Source: Pseudofabraea citricarpa
Lineage: Eukaryota; Ascomycota; Leotiomycetes; Helotiales; Dermateaceae
Assembly (NCBI GenBank): GCA_029641185.1
Contig: JAPWGK010000038.1
Location: 62,001-126,000 of the forward strand
DNA: 64,000 nucleotides
Direction: 5' to 3'
The notes beneath the pieces were generated by a model. The model did no database searches. It was not told where the DNA came from and was given only the letters and a program-made list of their open reading frames with translations. Every line of letters starts with the position of its first letter. Positions within the stretch are counted from its first letter, which is position 1. Shown here piece after piece: positions 43,158 to 53,763 of this stretch. The position numbers were made by a program, and so were the translations under genes.

Positions 43158-45341
43158 TTATCGTCTCGGACTCGCCTTAGCCAGCCACTCTAGAATCCTC
43201 AGCGTCGCCACGCGAGGCACGTCCTTATATCTCTCGGCATCATACGTATCATCAATGGCTCTAGCAAGACGCTGCGCCTTCACGATGGTGAGTCTCTTTA
43301 CATCAGCCCAATGTTCCCTCTCCACAAACGCATCTGCCTCGGTCGCCAGTTCGAGTCGTTTCTTGCGCAGAGCAGGATCGTCAGCCTTTTCAGCGACGCA
43401 GAGCGTACATGTGCATTCGAAGCCCCAGGTGTTCATCAAGGCCGTCTGTCTTGCGCCGTAATCGCCCGACCAGTCATAGCTGATGAAGATCTCTTCGCCT
43501 GCGCTGAGGGACCGAGTGGCTCGGAGTACCATCAGGTCGCCGACGTGTTCTTTCTTGGCGTTCGCAATGCAGGAGTGGTTGATGTACGCAGCCCAGACCC
43601 ACAAGCCGGTGCTTGGGTTCTGTACACCCTCCTCGCCATATTGGTTACCCAACCCAAAGGCGTTGCGGGACATGATATCATGTACGCGAAAGGTATCGAC
43701 GACCGCGCCCTCGTCAGTTCTCGACACATTCTTTCCATCGCCGTGATAATCGCCATAGAGATTAAGGACCTTCTCAATCTGGGAGGGATTGCTAAGGAGC
43801 TTTTGGACGATTGCTTTGCTCAACCCGACGGGTGACATTCTGATCTTGTCATCTCGCACGTCGTATGTCATTGCCGCCAAAGCATCGTTTTCATGTCCCC
43901 AGACCACACAGAAAGCTTTCTCGCACATGACAATCTCGCCAGCGGGTATTTGACGAGTTGCGAATAAGCCGCGTCCTCGTCCGACACTATCTTTGACCTC
44001 GGTGTTGTTGATGAAGTTTGCAGCGTCGACCCGTGGACGAACTCGAGACAGACCAGCTTTGATCTTCTTGAAGTTATAAGTTCCCGTCTCTTGCTCGCGG
44101 AGACGCACGTCAATATTTCGCAGATAAACACTCGCGGTCTTGTCCCCGGGCATGAGCTTCTGTTGCTCCTCAAAGAAACCCTTGGCTTCCTGGTATTCGC
44201 CGAGGTTGTATGCAGCGCAACCGGCACGGAAATTGGCCTTGCTGTCGAGCTCTTTGGAGCGATCATTGTCTCTGCCGATCAAAGAGGCTTTTGCGTCCAA
44301 CTTTGCTTCATCTAGCTGATACAGTAGTAGGTTGACATGGGCACGATTGCGAAAAATGTCTCGGGTTAGGTCGCCAATAGTATCAGATGCAGCATCTTGC
44401 CGGGCGATCTTCAGGGCTTCAGTGTATTTTGCGTGGGCTAGTGGTAGGTCCTGTTTCTTGAGTGCAATGTTTCCCTGGTCTTTGCAAGTCCTTGCCTTTT
44501 TCTCTACCGCTGCTGAGTCCTCAGCATGGCCATTCTCAGTATGTCCGTTCCCAGTGTCATCTTTTCCACCCTGACCATTCGAAGTGCGACCATTCAAAGC
44601 GTGACCGTTGTCGGTATGTCCATTCTCAGCATTTCCATTTTCAGTGCGACCGTTCTCAGTGTTTCCATTCGTAGTGCGACTATTCGAAGTATGTCCATTC
44701 TCAGTGTGTCCATTCCCAGTCTGGCCATTGACTCCATTCACTCCATTGGTCGAAGTCAAACTGGTATATGCCGTCTCATCCCCACAGACAACCAAATCTG
44801 AAGGATGATCGATCCGAAGGGTAGCTTCGCCTTGATCGGTAAGAGTGAAGTAAGGTTCCTTGATGACAAAGACAGATGCCGACTCCAAGACATCCTCGCC
44901 GTGTCTCGATTTATGCAGATACACCTCCAAGCGTTCGGTGTCCCCCTTTTCATCCTGCACCATAGTCCACGACCTAGCGGCGAGAGTGACTACTGGGCTG
45001 ACACGCTTAAGAGCGAGCCGACGGCCATGATGATGAATATCGATTCGAAGCTCGGCGAGAGTGATGGGCTGCAGGTCTTGGAGTGAGATGATGCATGGCG
45101 GGTAGGGCTGGCCTATACCCAGAGCTGGTAGAGAACCGGCCTGCTCTTTGGTCGAAGTACCCATGTCAGCCATCAGAGATGCACCGGTCGCTTGGCTGAT
45201 GGCGTCTTTCGAGTCTCTTGGATCCCGCGCATGGCCTTCAAGCTTGGAGCATTTCTTCAGCCTGTCCTTGACGGTATTTCGGATGCGATCGCTCTCTTCC
45301 TCGGTCAAGAAGACCGTGTTTGCATTGTTCTGAGAAGTCAT
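43158..45341 (-). CDS. TPR-SET domain protein
   Basis: Intronless, 727 aa from ATG at 45341 (MTSQNNANTVFLTEEESDRI); the frame stays open to an ATG at 45623, but that extension is Ser/Arg-rich and unlike the family. The order is an N-terminal region, a 13-unit Asn-Gly pentapeptide repeat, TPR-like helices (KDQGNIALKKQDLPLAHAKY), then SET (GRGRGLFATRQIPAGEIVMC, WVWAAYINHSCIANAKK, GEEIFISYDW) with a post-SET Cys cluster (GFECTCTLCV). NHSC and the Tyr after it form the SAM/lysine site, as in SMYD-like methyltransferases. The target is unknown. It marks the left border of the tailoring-gene run. Confidence 0.88.
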   Translation of the reverse strand: MTSQNNANTVFLTEEESDRIRNTVKDRLKKCSKLEGHARDPRDSKDAISQATGASLMADMGTSTKEQAGSLPALGIGQPYPPCIISLQDLQPITLAELRIDIHHHGRRLALKRVSPVVTLAARSWTMVQDEKGDTERLEVYLHKSRHGEDVLESASVFVIKEPYFTLTDQGEATLRIDHPSDLVVCGDETAYTSLTSTNGVNGVNGQTGNGHTENGHTSNSRTTNGNTENGRTENGNAENGHTDNGHALNGRTSNGQGGKDDTGNGHTENGHAEDSAAVEKKARTCKDQGNIALKKQDLPLAHAKYTEALKIARQDAASDTIGDLTRDIFRNRAHVNLLLYQLDEAKLDAKASLIGRDNDRSKELDSKANFRAGCAAYNLGEYQEAKGFFEEQQKLMPGDKTASVYLRNIDVRLREQETGTYNFKKIKAGLSRVRPRVDAANFINNTEVKDSVGRGRGLFATRQIPAGEIVMCEKAFCVVWGHENDALAAMTYDVRDDKIRMSPVGLSKAIVQKLLSNPSQIEKVLNLYGDYHGDGKNVSRTDEGAVVDTFRVHDIMSRNAFGLGNQYGEEGVQNPSTGLWVWAAYINHSCIANAKKEHVGDLMVLRATRSLSAGEEIFISYDWSGDYGARQTALMNTWGFECTCTLCVAEKADDPALRKKRLELATEADAFVEREHWADVKRLTIVKAQRLARAIDDTYDAERYKDVPRVATLRILEWLAKASPRR
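44524..44745 (-). repeat. 15-bp coding repeat, pentapeptide NG(H/R/N)T(E)
   Basis: About 13 units such as NGHTE, NGRTE, NGNTE, NGHTD in the TPR-SET protein. Probably a flexible linker. Several units differ by single bases, so length variation between strains is likely. Confidence 0.85.
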
Positions 45342-46413
45342 GGCGAAGTGTATCTGTCTTACGTGCTGCGAAATCAGTGTTAGCGACGCGCTGCACGCCC
45401 GTCTGAGTGTTCTGGCTACGTGATTGCAGTTGATCCCCAATGCCGACAGGTAGTTGGGGAATCTGCGACTATTGAGTGCGATGTTGTGGCGAGATGTGCA
45501 GCTCAGACCGATTCCGTCGGCGAGGCTGCAAAAGTTGGGGTTGACGGCTGTGTAACCTGCCTGATAAGTCGTTAGGGCGGAGCTGACCTCCGATCGAGTT
45601 GTTCGCTTTACCGTCTGACTCATTCACCCGGAAACCTGGTAGAACATAAGCCCTAGAGCAGTGATGACTGGAACGGCGAATGGATTTAATCCTATTCTTC
45701 TTTTGTATCGCTTCATGTTTGTTGTTCGGGTTTTTGGGGTGGAAGTTATGAATGTTGATGATTTGTGCACTCGAAATTATGAAGAGGGATCAACTATGAA
45801 ATTCTGAATCTTCTTAGTCGGATTTGATTTCATCTATCCTTTTCTTTTTGCATGTGTTTCCCAGTCAAAGTAGCTATTGGCTATAGCCCGAACCCTACCA
45901 AGGGTCTCTATCCCCGAAACGAAACAGCTAGCTTTTGCGGTGTGAGGCTACTTCTCCTCTCCATAGTATAATATCCAGTACAAAATCAATTAATATGTTT
46001 TAACTAGAAAATCATAGCACTTAGTTATAACTTGAAACACTTAATCAAGTAGTCTACCACACAATTTCAAAATAGCTATTAACGATAGCTAGGTACGTAC
46101 CACGCCCCCTCCCCTCTTCCCCCTCGCATGCGCCTTATCAGCTTCACAGCCACACTTAATCAACGTCATATTACGGCAACAGAAGATCACCAAACGCATT
46201 ACTCTAGAATTTACAACTCGGGAATATAATTATCGAATTGAAAGACCTCAAAGAAAACATGCTACGTAGTTACAATAAGGTTATAGCCTAAGACCTTGGC
46301 CGTCTTATGACAGGCCGCTAATGGGCCGTGCCTGGTGACGTGACCTTAAATGTCAACACAATAGTGCAAACCTTCCGATCAGAAGCGTTTCAAGGTCTGT
46401 AACTGTGAACCTA

Positions 46414-46427
46414 CCGAAAACCTCCCG
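46414..46427 (-). promoter_or_regulatory. CGGGAGGTTTTCGG motif (candidate pathway-regulator site)
   Basis: Plus strand CCGAAAACCTCCCG. On the minus strand it reads CGG-GAGGTTTT-CGG and matches CGG-TAGGTTTT-CGG at 53525-53538 in 13 of 14 positions. It lies 327 bp upstream of the SDR start. CGGN8CGG is a common zinc-cluster architecture. Confidence 0.45.
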
Positions 46428-46493
46428 AGCATAAATAAACCATCCGAAAGTAAACATTCCGAGGACATGAGATAGCAAGCGGGGAAGGAGGCT

Positions 46494-46545
46494 TGTTGGA
46501 TTCACGTGAGGTGAATCACGCCGACACCTTATAGTGAATCCAACA
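46494..46545. repeat. 12-bp perfect inverted repeat
   Basis: TGTTGGATTCAC (46494-46505) and GTGAATCCAACA (46534-46545) are exact reverse complements, 28 nt apart. A third half-copy GTGAATC at 46511-46517 also pairs with the left arm. Could be a regulator palindrome or a small transposon relic. Confidence 0.75.
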
Positions 46546-46753
46546 GGAGGTGCAACCTAATGCCTTTCTCCTTCCTTCCAAGTAACCAATACCAACGACC
46601 AGTTCATTGGCCAAACCACCTGTTCATTACACTTGCGATAAGCGGTGACCAAAGCCAGATTATTTCCTACCCAAGACTTCAACTCCATCATCATCACCTA
46701 GATAACACCCAGCTTCTCTTCCCCGCACTCCGTGTAATCAACCCGCCATCAAA

Positions 46754-47856
46754 ATGAACCCAGTCAACACCAAGCCTTACCAGCTCCCAGCCGGCGCTAC
46801 CTGGCTGAGTAAGTCCACCCCTACACGTCAATGACAAGCCCTACGGCGAAGAGCAAGCTGACTCGATCGTGATCATCTATCTAGTCACCGGGTGCTCAAG
46901 CGGCATCGGTCGAGAGATTGCCAAACTCGTTGCATCGAAGCCTAACCAGCGCCTCATAGCAACAGCCCGCGACCCCAGCAGCCTCTCATATCTCGGAGAC
47001 AACACTGCATCGATCCTCAAGCTCGCTCTCGATGTGACATCCCCAAGCTCCATCGACGAAGCCTTCAAAGCAGCCGCGTCCCACTTTGGATCCAGCTTCT
47101 ACATCGATGTTCTGGTCAACAATGCAGGGTACTCGCTCTCAGGTGACACTGAAGCTGCAACTGAGAAGGAAATGCACGATGAGCTGGAGACTAACTTCTT
47201 CGGCACTGTACGCGTCGCTATGAAGGCTGTCGAGGTGATGCGTCAAGCTAAGGATCACCGCGGTGGCTTGATCCTCAACATCTCCTCTGTTGCAGGTGTG
47301 TGTGCCTTCCCCGGCCATGCATTCTATCACGCAAGCAAGTTTGCAGTCGAAGGCTGGACCGAATCAGTCGCACGAGAGATGCATCCGGACTGGAACAGTG
47401 AGTCTGTTTTTCTCCTTTCACCTTCTGGTGGCTATTGGGTCTTTTTTTTTTTTTGATTGGGAGGGAAATATGATGGGATGTACTGACTGGTATTTCCTCC
47501 TTCTAGTCAACTTCTGCCTCATCGAGCCCGGCGCCGTGAAGACGAACTTCGAAGGCCACAGCAAAGCCCACACGCGGCCCCACGAAGCATACGCCGGGTC
47601 GGACATGCCATCGCGCAAGCTCGAGTTCTTCGTCAACCAGGGTCTCAAGGCCGGCGTGGGCGTTGAACCCGTCGAGGTCGCGAAGATGCTGTTCCACGTC
47701 GCGAATCGGAACGAGAAGGTCCCGCTGCACCTGCCGCTCAGCAGCACGGCCGTCAAGCTCATCACGGCCAAGTTGCAGGGCCGCCTGGATGATTTGGAGA
47801 AGGTCAAGGATCTGAGTGCGCTTGATCAAGGTCAGGTCCAGTTCAAGCTCGATTAG
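46754..47856 (+). CDS. Short-chain dehydrogenase/reductase 1
   Basis: Model join(46754..46808,46885..47397,47507..47856), 305 aa. The Rossmann motif TGCSSGIG is completed across intron 1, followed by VLVNNAGYS, ISSVAG, and the catalytic YHASK. The motif order is that of classical SDRs of the 17beta-HSD / Ayr1-like type, acting on ketones or alcohols with NADP(H). Both introns have GTRAGT donors; the second is 109 nt with a T-rich centre. First gene of the tailoring run; the divergent partner is missing on its left side, where a promoter motif shared with the gene pair at 53 kb lies. Confidence 0.9.
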
Positions 47857-48402
47857 GTGCATGGGATTCTGAATTCGGTGGAGAGAAGTGACAGAACGTT
47901 AGGCAGAACCCGTTCCTGATACTTGCTTTCGGCTTTGAACTTTCTTTTCGAGCCCTCGTTGAGCTGAAGAAATATGAATTGCTGCTCTTACCATGTATCA
48001 CCTTGTGCCGTGACGGAAGTTATAATGGTTATTGATTCCCTACTCGGGTGACTCTATTCTTCGGGTATCTGCTTCGATCGCAAACCCACCTGACTATTTG
48101 CTTGCAGTAAAGCCCTCAATGAATTCGAATCCTGCCACCAAGCATGATAAATAATGCTTCTTGTTTCCACTATAGAAAACATAAATACAGTATCTATTCA
48201 ACGCCCTCAAAATAATATTCGTAGCAGAGAAAGGATCAGATCGAAAGCCCACAGTCTTTTCGTTACGTGACTTGGTCATCAACGCGAGGACCCAGGAACT
48301 AGCATGGCTTGATTTCTGACATGTAGAGCCCATCCTGAACGACCAATTCCTCCCGTAGCTCTAATCCCAACCTGCCTCTATCTACAGCATACTTGATCAT
48401 CT
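47857..48402. other. Convergent intergenic region
   Basis: 3' ends of the SDR and P450 genes converge here. Nothing else supported. Confidence 0.5.
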
Positions 48403-50199
48403 CTACCAAAGTCTCTTCCAGCGGACCTTCATGTCTCTGTCGGGCGGTATCCCAACGGCGCCTATGTAGGATTGATCGTTCTGGGCCGGCCGATCAGACC
48501 TCGACCCGTCGGCGTGCGTCCAGTCGATGAATTGGATGTCGAATCTCGTGACGAGAGCAGCGAGGGTCATGAGGATCTCCTGCTTCGCAAAGACGCGGCC
48601 AGGGCAGATGGAAGGACCGCCACCTATAACAAGAAAAGCGTCAGCCAAGAGCCAAAACATGGCGTGTGCGAAAACCGGGTATAGCAAGCACGTCTGAAAT
48701 GGCGTGACGGAAGAAAAAGAAACACAAAACATACCGAATGGGAAAAAGGAGCTGCTCTTGCCAGCCATCGTGAACTCTGCCTTGCCTCCATCGTGCTTGA
48801 GGTGCCGACCAGCCCAGAACTGTGACGCGCCATGTCCCGCAGAACTCCAGACGGCTTCGTTGTACTGCCCGAGCTGACTCGGTGCTTGGATGAGCGACCC
48901 CGCGGTGAGGAGGTATCCGTCTAGAGAGATAGGACGAGTGACCTCGCGCGTGACATTGATAGAGACATGCAGACGCAGGGTTTCTATATAGACGGATTGC
49001 AGCAGCGGCATAGCGAGCAGCTTCAGCGGATCGAAAGACCGCATTCCCGTCACGGCATCCGCCGTGCTGGCTGCTAGACACTCTTCTCGCACCGCTCGAT
49101 ACAGCGCCGGGTCGGCGATGAGCTCCATCATGGCCCACGTCGACATGGGCACCGAGTTGGCGTTCGTGCCGAAGATGAACGTAGCTACCATGCCGGCCGT
49201 CGTTTCGGGCGAGAGGTTCACAGTCGCCCACCGGATCAGCTCTCGTGCCATTCGTGACCCGTAGTGTGGCTCCCACTCTGCATCTCCGTCGGGCCCTTCC
49301 CAATCGAACTCCCTCGACGCCGAGTCGATATACCGTCGACACATGGCGTGGAACTCGTCGCGCACCTTCCACGGTCGCGGATTCAACCACCTGGGAAGTC
49401 CCCACATCAGCTGCGGTGCCAGACGCGCAAACTCCCACATGGCAGGCCAGAATCCGGCATTTTCCTCGACGAGACGCGGGCCCATCAGGGCGACGAGAGC
49501 AGCTTCGGCCATGTCGCTCTCGAAGAAGTGGCGCAGGCTGACCTCAGTCCACTGGTCTAGCGGCTGCCTCGCGAGGCGCTCCGAGAAGAGCTGGAAGTAC
49601 TTGTCGGTCAGATGGTTCGCGTGGTCGGTTCGCTGGAGGTACTCGGAGTAGACGTGGTGCTGGCCGTGCCAGAGCCGTGGCTGGCCGGGCTGGACGTCGT
49701 GTCCTGGGACGGGGTTCTTGCGTCGACCGGACTTGTCGTGCTCGAACTTGGCCAGCTCGCCTTTCTTTGCGCCCCAGACGTTGTTCATCACCTCCAGGAA
49801 GAACACGTCTGGACTGATGCTATGCGAGGGCTGGTTGATGGCCGAGATGTTCTGCTCGCCCGAGACCATATAGATCTTCTTCGGCCCCAGGCGGAACTTG
49901 ACAATGTTGCTGCTGCGCTGTGCAGACCTGTCGGATTTCATATGTTAGTTTACAATGTTAGTTTACATAGTAGCAATTGGGAAGTAACAGGTCCCCCGTG
50001 GGCAAGCTTACGCAACTCGTTGCAGGAACCCTTGCATGTCTGTCATGTACTGGTACGTATTGAAGATCATGGATCCCTTCAGAGAGGGCGGTTCTCTCAT
50101 GCTCTCTTTCTCACTCCATCGCGGAATGATTATGGCCAAGATGATGCACAGTGCTATCAGCGAGAGCAGAAGCTCAATGTGGCTCCCGGAAGTATACAT
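48403..50199 (-). CDS. Cytochrome P450 with CYP7/CYP8-like I-helix
   Basis: Model complement(join(48403..48623,48735..49927,50012..50199)), 533 aa. The N-terminal anchor is LLLSLIALCIILAIIIP. The ExxR is ETLRLHVS and the heme loop FFPFGGGPSICPGRVFAKQE is restored by splicing a 111-nt in-phase stop-free intron. The I-helix reads FIFGTNANSVPMSTW, lacking the usual (A/G)GxDT acid-Thr pair; Asn in its place is known from CYP7, CYP8 and related fungal P450s. The reaction could be an ordinary hydroxylation or an oxygen-independent rearrangement. It is divergent, by 341 bp, from the enoyl reductase at 50541. Confidence 0.9.
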
Positions 50200-50540
50200 T
50201 TTAAAACACAAATCCCTCTCTCACAAACTACGCCTGCTTCAAGGCGTTAAAGGATTATAACCAGCAGTAAAAGCCATGCCTTTGCTCGCTTATGCATGCT
50301 TCAACTCGCACTGCTAGTTGTTCGGAGAGTAATAATGGCCGATCAGATCGGGTCTGAAATTTCTACCGATCCATTCCGTCGCTTAAATATGCATTCCTCC
50401 GAGAGGAACAGACTCGGGGCTCGTAAAGCTTACTGCGACCAACCATGGCCTGCCGAGAGGCATGATAGAGGGTTTATCTACCGCGATGTCTTTAATTCAA
50501 CGACCTACGACCAGCGAGGCTTGTTGCGAGTTTTCTCAGC
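50200..50540. promoter_or_regulatory. Bidirectional promoter, P450 / enoyl reductase
   Basis: 341 bp between start codons. Contains a perfect palindrome CCGATC-A-GATCGG at 50339-50351, a CCG...CGG everted layout suited to a zinc-cluster dimer, and a half-similar CTACCGATCCATTCCG at about 50375. Confidence 0.5.
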
Positions 50541-51781
50541 ATGGCCATTCAATCAGCCAACATGTCGGCACCGCCAAAACTGCAGACGGCTATCGTGCAG
50601 TCTGAAAAGGGGACTTCGACAAATCTCCCACTGGCCATCAACCGGTCAGCGGCCGTGCCCAAAATCCCATCGAAACACCATGTGCTTGTGCGGGTTCTCG
50701 CCGTGGCCCTGAACCCGAACGACCACAAGATGGTCACTCACTTCAACATGCCCGACAGCGTCGCAGGCTGTGATTTCTGCGGCATCGTAGCAAAAGCAGA
50801 AGCAGGAGCAGAAGCAGGAGCAGGAGAGGATCAGCACGAGGAACCTTCAGCAGTACGACGTTTCCCTCCAGGTACGAGGGTCTGCGGCGCTCTATTCCCG
50901 TATAATCCTGATGATCCCGACAACGGGTCATTTGCGCAATGGTGCGTTGTTGACTCGCGCCTGCTGGTCAAGGTCCCTGATACCTGGAGCGATCTGGAAG
51001 CGGCGTCTCTGGGTGTCGGATGGTCGACGATCTCTCTCGCCTTCTCGGATCCCAATGCTCTGGCCCTTGACGGTCTACCGACCAAGCCGGCACATCAGTC
51101 CAAAGACCCTGTTCTGGTATATGGCGGGGCGACAGCTTCGGGGACGTTGGCGTGTCAGTTGCTAGCCTTGTAAGTCAAGTCCCATCTCCCGACTAGGTAA
51201 GGTAAGGTAAGTTAAGGAACGGACCTGCTAATTCTTATATACCCAGGATGGGCTACACCCCCATCGCAATCGCGTCCAACACATCCGCCGAATTAGCAAT
51301 GCAGTACGGAGCCATCGGCACAGCATCATACGCATCGAAGGACTGCGTCGAAGTCGTCAAGTCGCTAGCGGGCAAACCCATCCGCCGCATCCTGGACTGC
51401 ATCACCGATGCCGAATCGGCCGCCATCTGCTACAGCGCCATGGCTCGCACCGGTGGAGTCTACGCCTGTCTGGAAGAGTGCCCCGACGCGTGGCGGACTC
51501 GACGCGCCGTCAAGGTAAAGGAGGTTATGGGATTCCAGGTCCTCGGCGTCGACCTTAACCTGGGATCTTCCACGTATACCCGGCCGGGTGATCAGAAGCT
51601 CATGGATATTGGCATCCTGTGGGCTGGCGAGATGCAGTCGCTCATGGAGTCAGGCCGCCTCAAACCACATCCGCTACGCGAGTTGGAAAATGGGTGGGAG
51701 GGCATCATCCGGGGTCTTGAAATGTTGCGCAAGGGAGAGGTGAGAGGTCAGAAGCTTGTTGTGAGAATCCCACAGGATTAG
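50541..51781 (+). CDS. MDR enoyl reductase, LovC-like trans-acting type
   Basis: Model join(50541..51169,51247..51781), 387 aa. The GroES-like N-terminal domain (VLVRVLAVALNPNDHKM, AGCDFCGIV) lacks zinc ligands and is followed by the NADPH-binding Rossmann region (VLVYGGATASGTLACQLLALMGY, completed across the 77-nt intron). Such proteins serve as stand-alone ER partners for highly reducing PKSs whose own ER is inactive. A short Ala/Glu/Gly repeat (AEAGAEAGAG) interrupts the GroES domain. No PKS partner is in the window. General quinone-reductase function is the main alternative. Confidence 0.85.
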
Positions 51782-52033
51782 CGGTGGAGTATCAAAGATT
51801 AGTGATGCAGTACGTTGATATTACTTGGGCTATTGAATTTTAGGATTCGCCTCCCCAAAATCGTCTTTGGGTTGAGTAGAAACCTTCCGCGTACCATAGC
51901 ATGGAAAAGCCTCCAACTGGTGACTAAGAACATAATATCGAATTGGTAGTTTGAGAAGATTTCAAGAATGAGAATTATTCTATTGTCTATACCTCGTTGT
52001 CTATTTCTTGATGGCTCGATGTCTTGATGCGTC

Positions 52034-53289
52034 TTAAGGGTGGTCTATGCTATTAAACTGAGTCCAGAAGTCTTTCTTCCAGGCGTTGACAAGCTTCGTA
52101 ACGGTCGGGTTTCCAAAAGGAGCCTGCTGCGTTGCGAAGAACCCTGCAACTCCCACCTCTCTATTAGCCCACCAAACGATATTAGAAGCTCCACCCCACG
52201 CAAGCATGTTTCCCGGCTGGCTGATCTCGGGTACTGGTCCTACACAGAGCATACCACCCAAGCCATGGTTGACAGCATCCTCAGAAATAGGTCCGGAAAC
52301 AGTATCCCACGCAGGCCGCAATCCCAGGAGCATTTGAACGCTTGGTGATTTTGGAACAAGCTGTGGAGTAAACATCTCAGAGATGGTTGCTGGCTTCAAG
52401 AGTTTTGGCGAGTCGGAAATCAAATCTGCAAGCACGGCAACATAGTCTTTCGTCGTTGAAGATATGCCACTGCCACCCTCCTGATCCTCAGGGTTGTCAA
52501 ATGCCCAGCGCTCGCAGGGTTCTAGTCGTCCATCGCTTGCTCGGACAGCTCCTTTCATTAGTCTTGCATTGTACTCGGGGTGCTTTGAGATGTTGAATCT
52601 GGGGAACGGACTCGAGAGCCCCAGCTTCTTCCATATATTCTCGATCATGTAGTCTTCTAAGGTCATTCCACCGTTAAGGCGGCTCACAACGACACCTGCC
52701 CAATCCAAGCTGCATCCATACAGCCATCCAGTACCAGGCTCAAAAACCAGCGGCGTGTTGTATCTTTCCGTAACGCGATAGACAGGTTTATCCTGGCTCC
52801 GAGTTCCTGCCCAAGGTCTCAGTAGGCGGTGCGTAAATGGATATCCAAGTCCCGAGGTATGGCTAAGAAGATGACGGGCGGTAATTGCGACTTTGCTCGG
52901 CTCAAATGTAAAGTCTGACCCAGACACGTCTGTCAAGATTTCCTTGCCGGCCAACTCTGGAAGTATTTCCGTAAGTGGATCGTCAAGACCTATGAGTCCC
53001 TTGTCAACACATTGCAGCAGTGCAATACTGGTAATGAGCTTCGTGGCGCTTGCAACTTTGAGCACAACATCTTCGGAGAGAGGTGAGGCATCCGCCGAGA
53101 GAGAATCGTAGCCCGCAATCTTGCTGTATACTTCATTTCCTGAAGAGCCCAGCATTAGGAACGTACTAAGACACTTGCATGAGCTCAGGATATCATACCG
53201 TTTCTGTCCACACATTTACATATCACACCATGTACCTTTGCCTTTCCTTTCTCAGTATAGTCGGCAAGGACAGCATCGAAATCGGCCAT
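52034..53289 (-). CDS. Beta-lactamase-fold enzyme (LovD/EstB-like acyltransferase or esterase)
   Basis: Model complement(join(52034..53139,53199..53289)), 398 aa. The 91-nt first exon (MADFDAVLADYTEKGK) ends in DRN-G, completed by exon 2 as GNEVYSKIAG. The catalytic Ser-x-x-Lys is SATK at about residues 61-64 and the Tyr is in LYGCSLDWAG near 171, an arrangement close to LovD (Ser76, Lys79, Tyr188). Other marks are HLLSHTSGLGY and the C-terminal WGGASNIVWW. Family members transfer acyl side chains from PKS products or hydrolyse esters. It has no signal peptide. Divergent from SDR 2 by 474 bp. Confidence 0.88.
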
Positions 53290-53763
53290 TTTAATGAGGA
53301 GAGAGAGGTTAGGCTTGGGAGGGGTCGTCAAAGCTGTGAACAGGTACGCGCGCGTCAGTCAAGGAGGGGTGCGTACGCGTGTGTTGTCGCAGGAAGGGAG
53401 AGCTTGGAAGTAAACCGCAAGTTTGACTTTCGGTTAGGGCGCCGAGGCGGGATGGCCGCTGCCTAGTTGCTCAGCCCTGTCCCTCCCGGAAATAAGCAGG
53501 CTTCAACGAGAGAGCACGTGCATTCGGTAGGTTTTCGGCTATTTCGGTAATATACGAAACCCACTTCCCCACCTCCTGAATAAAGCTTATTTCTGTGGTT
53601 TTACTGTAATCCGAATGGTGGGATATGCTGGTTTACCTCGCTAAGAGGGCGAAGATAGGGGGGAGACCTCCGTGTCGCTATAAGAGATGAAAAGTGAGAA
53701 TGAGGCACAACAAGATCGCCTTTTGTCTACTTCTTTGTCAACTGCACAGAATTGTCACTCGCT
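53290..53763. promoter_or_regulatory. Bidirectional promoter, beta-lactamase-fold enzyme / SDR 2
   Basis: 474 bp with three direct CGG triplets at 53525-53547, the first two forming CGG-TAGGTTTT-CGG. The same 14-bp motif with one change is upstream of SDR 1. Confidence 0.5.
53525..53547 (+). promoter_or_regulatory. CGGTAGGTTTTCGG motif plus a third CGG
   Basis: CGG triplets at 53525, 53536 and 53545, separated by 8 and 6 nt. Best candidate for a pathway-specific zinc-cluster site because of its near-identical match at 46414-46427. Confidence 0.45.

Larger units (their letters stand above)
45342..46753. other. Intergenic region with promoter motifs
   Basis: No gene is called. Contains a zinc-cluster-like motif (46414-46427) and a 12-bp inverted repeat (46494-46545) upstream of the SDR at 46754. 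Confidence 0.5.

Noticed and set aside
43311..43835. Plus-strand ORFs opposite the TPR-SET gene
   Set aside because: Antisense shadows of an intronless, motif-rich coding region.
45342..45623. N-terminal extension of the TPR-SET protein to ATG 45623
   Set aside because: The added 94 residues are Ser/Arg-rich and unlike the family; the ATG at 45341 gives a normal N-terminus. Not excluded without transcript data.
48641..49438. Minus-strand ORF of 265 codons in another frame of the P450
   Set aside because: Shadow frame of GC-rich P450 exons, with no motifs of its own.
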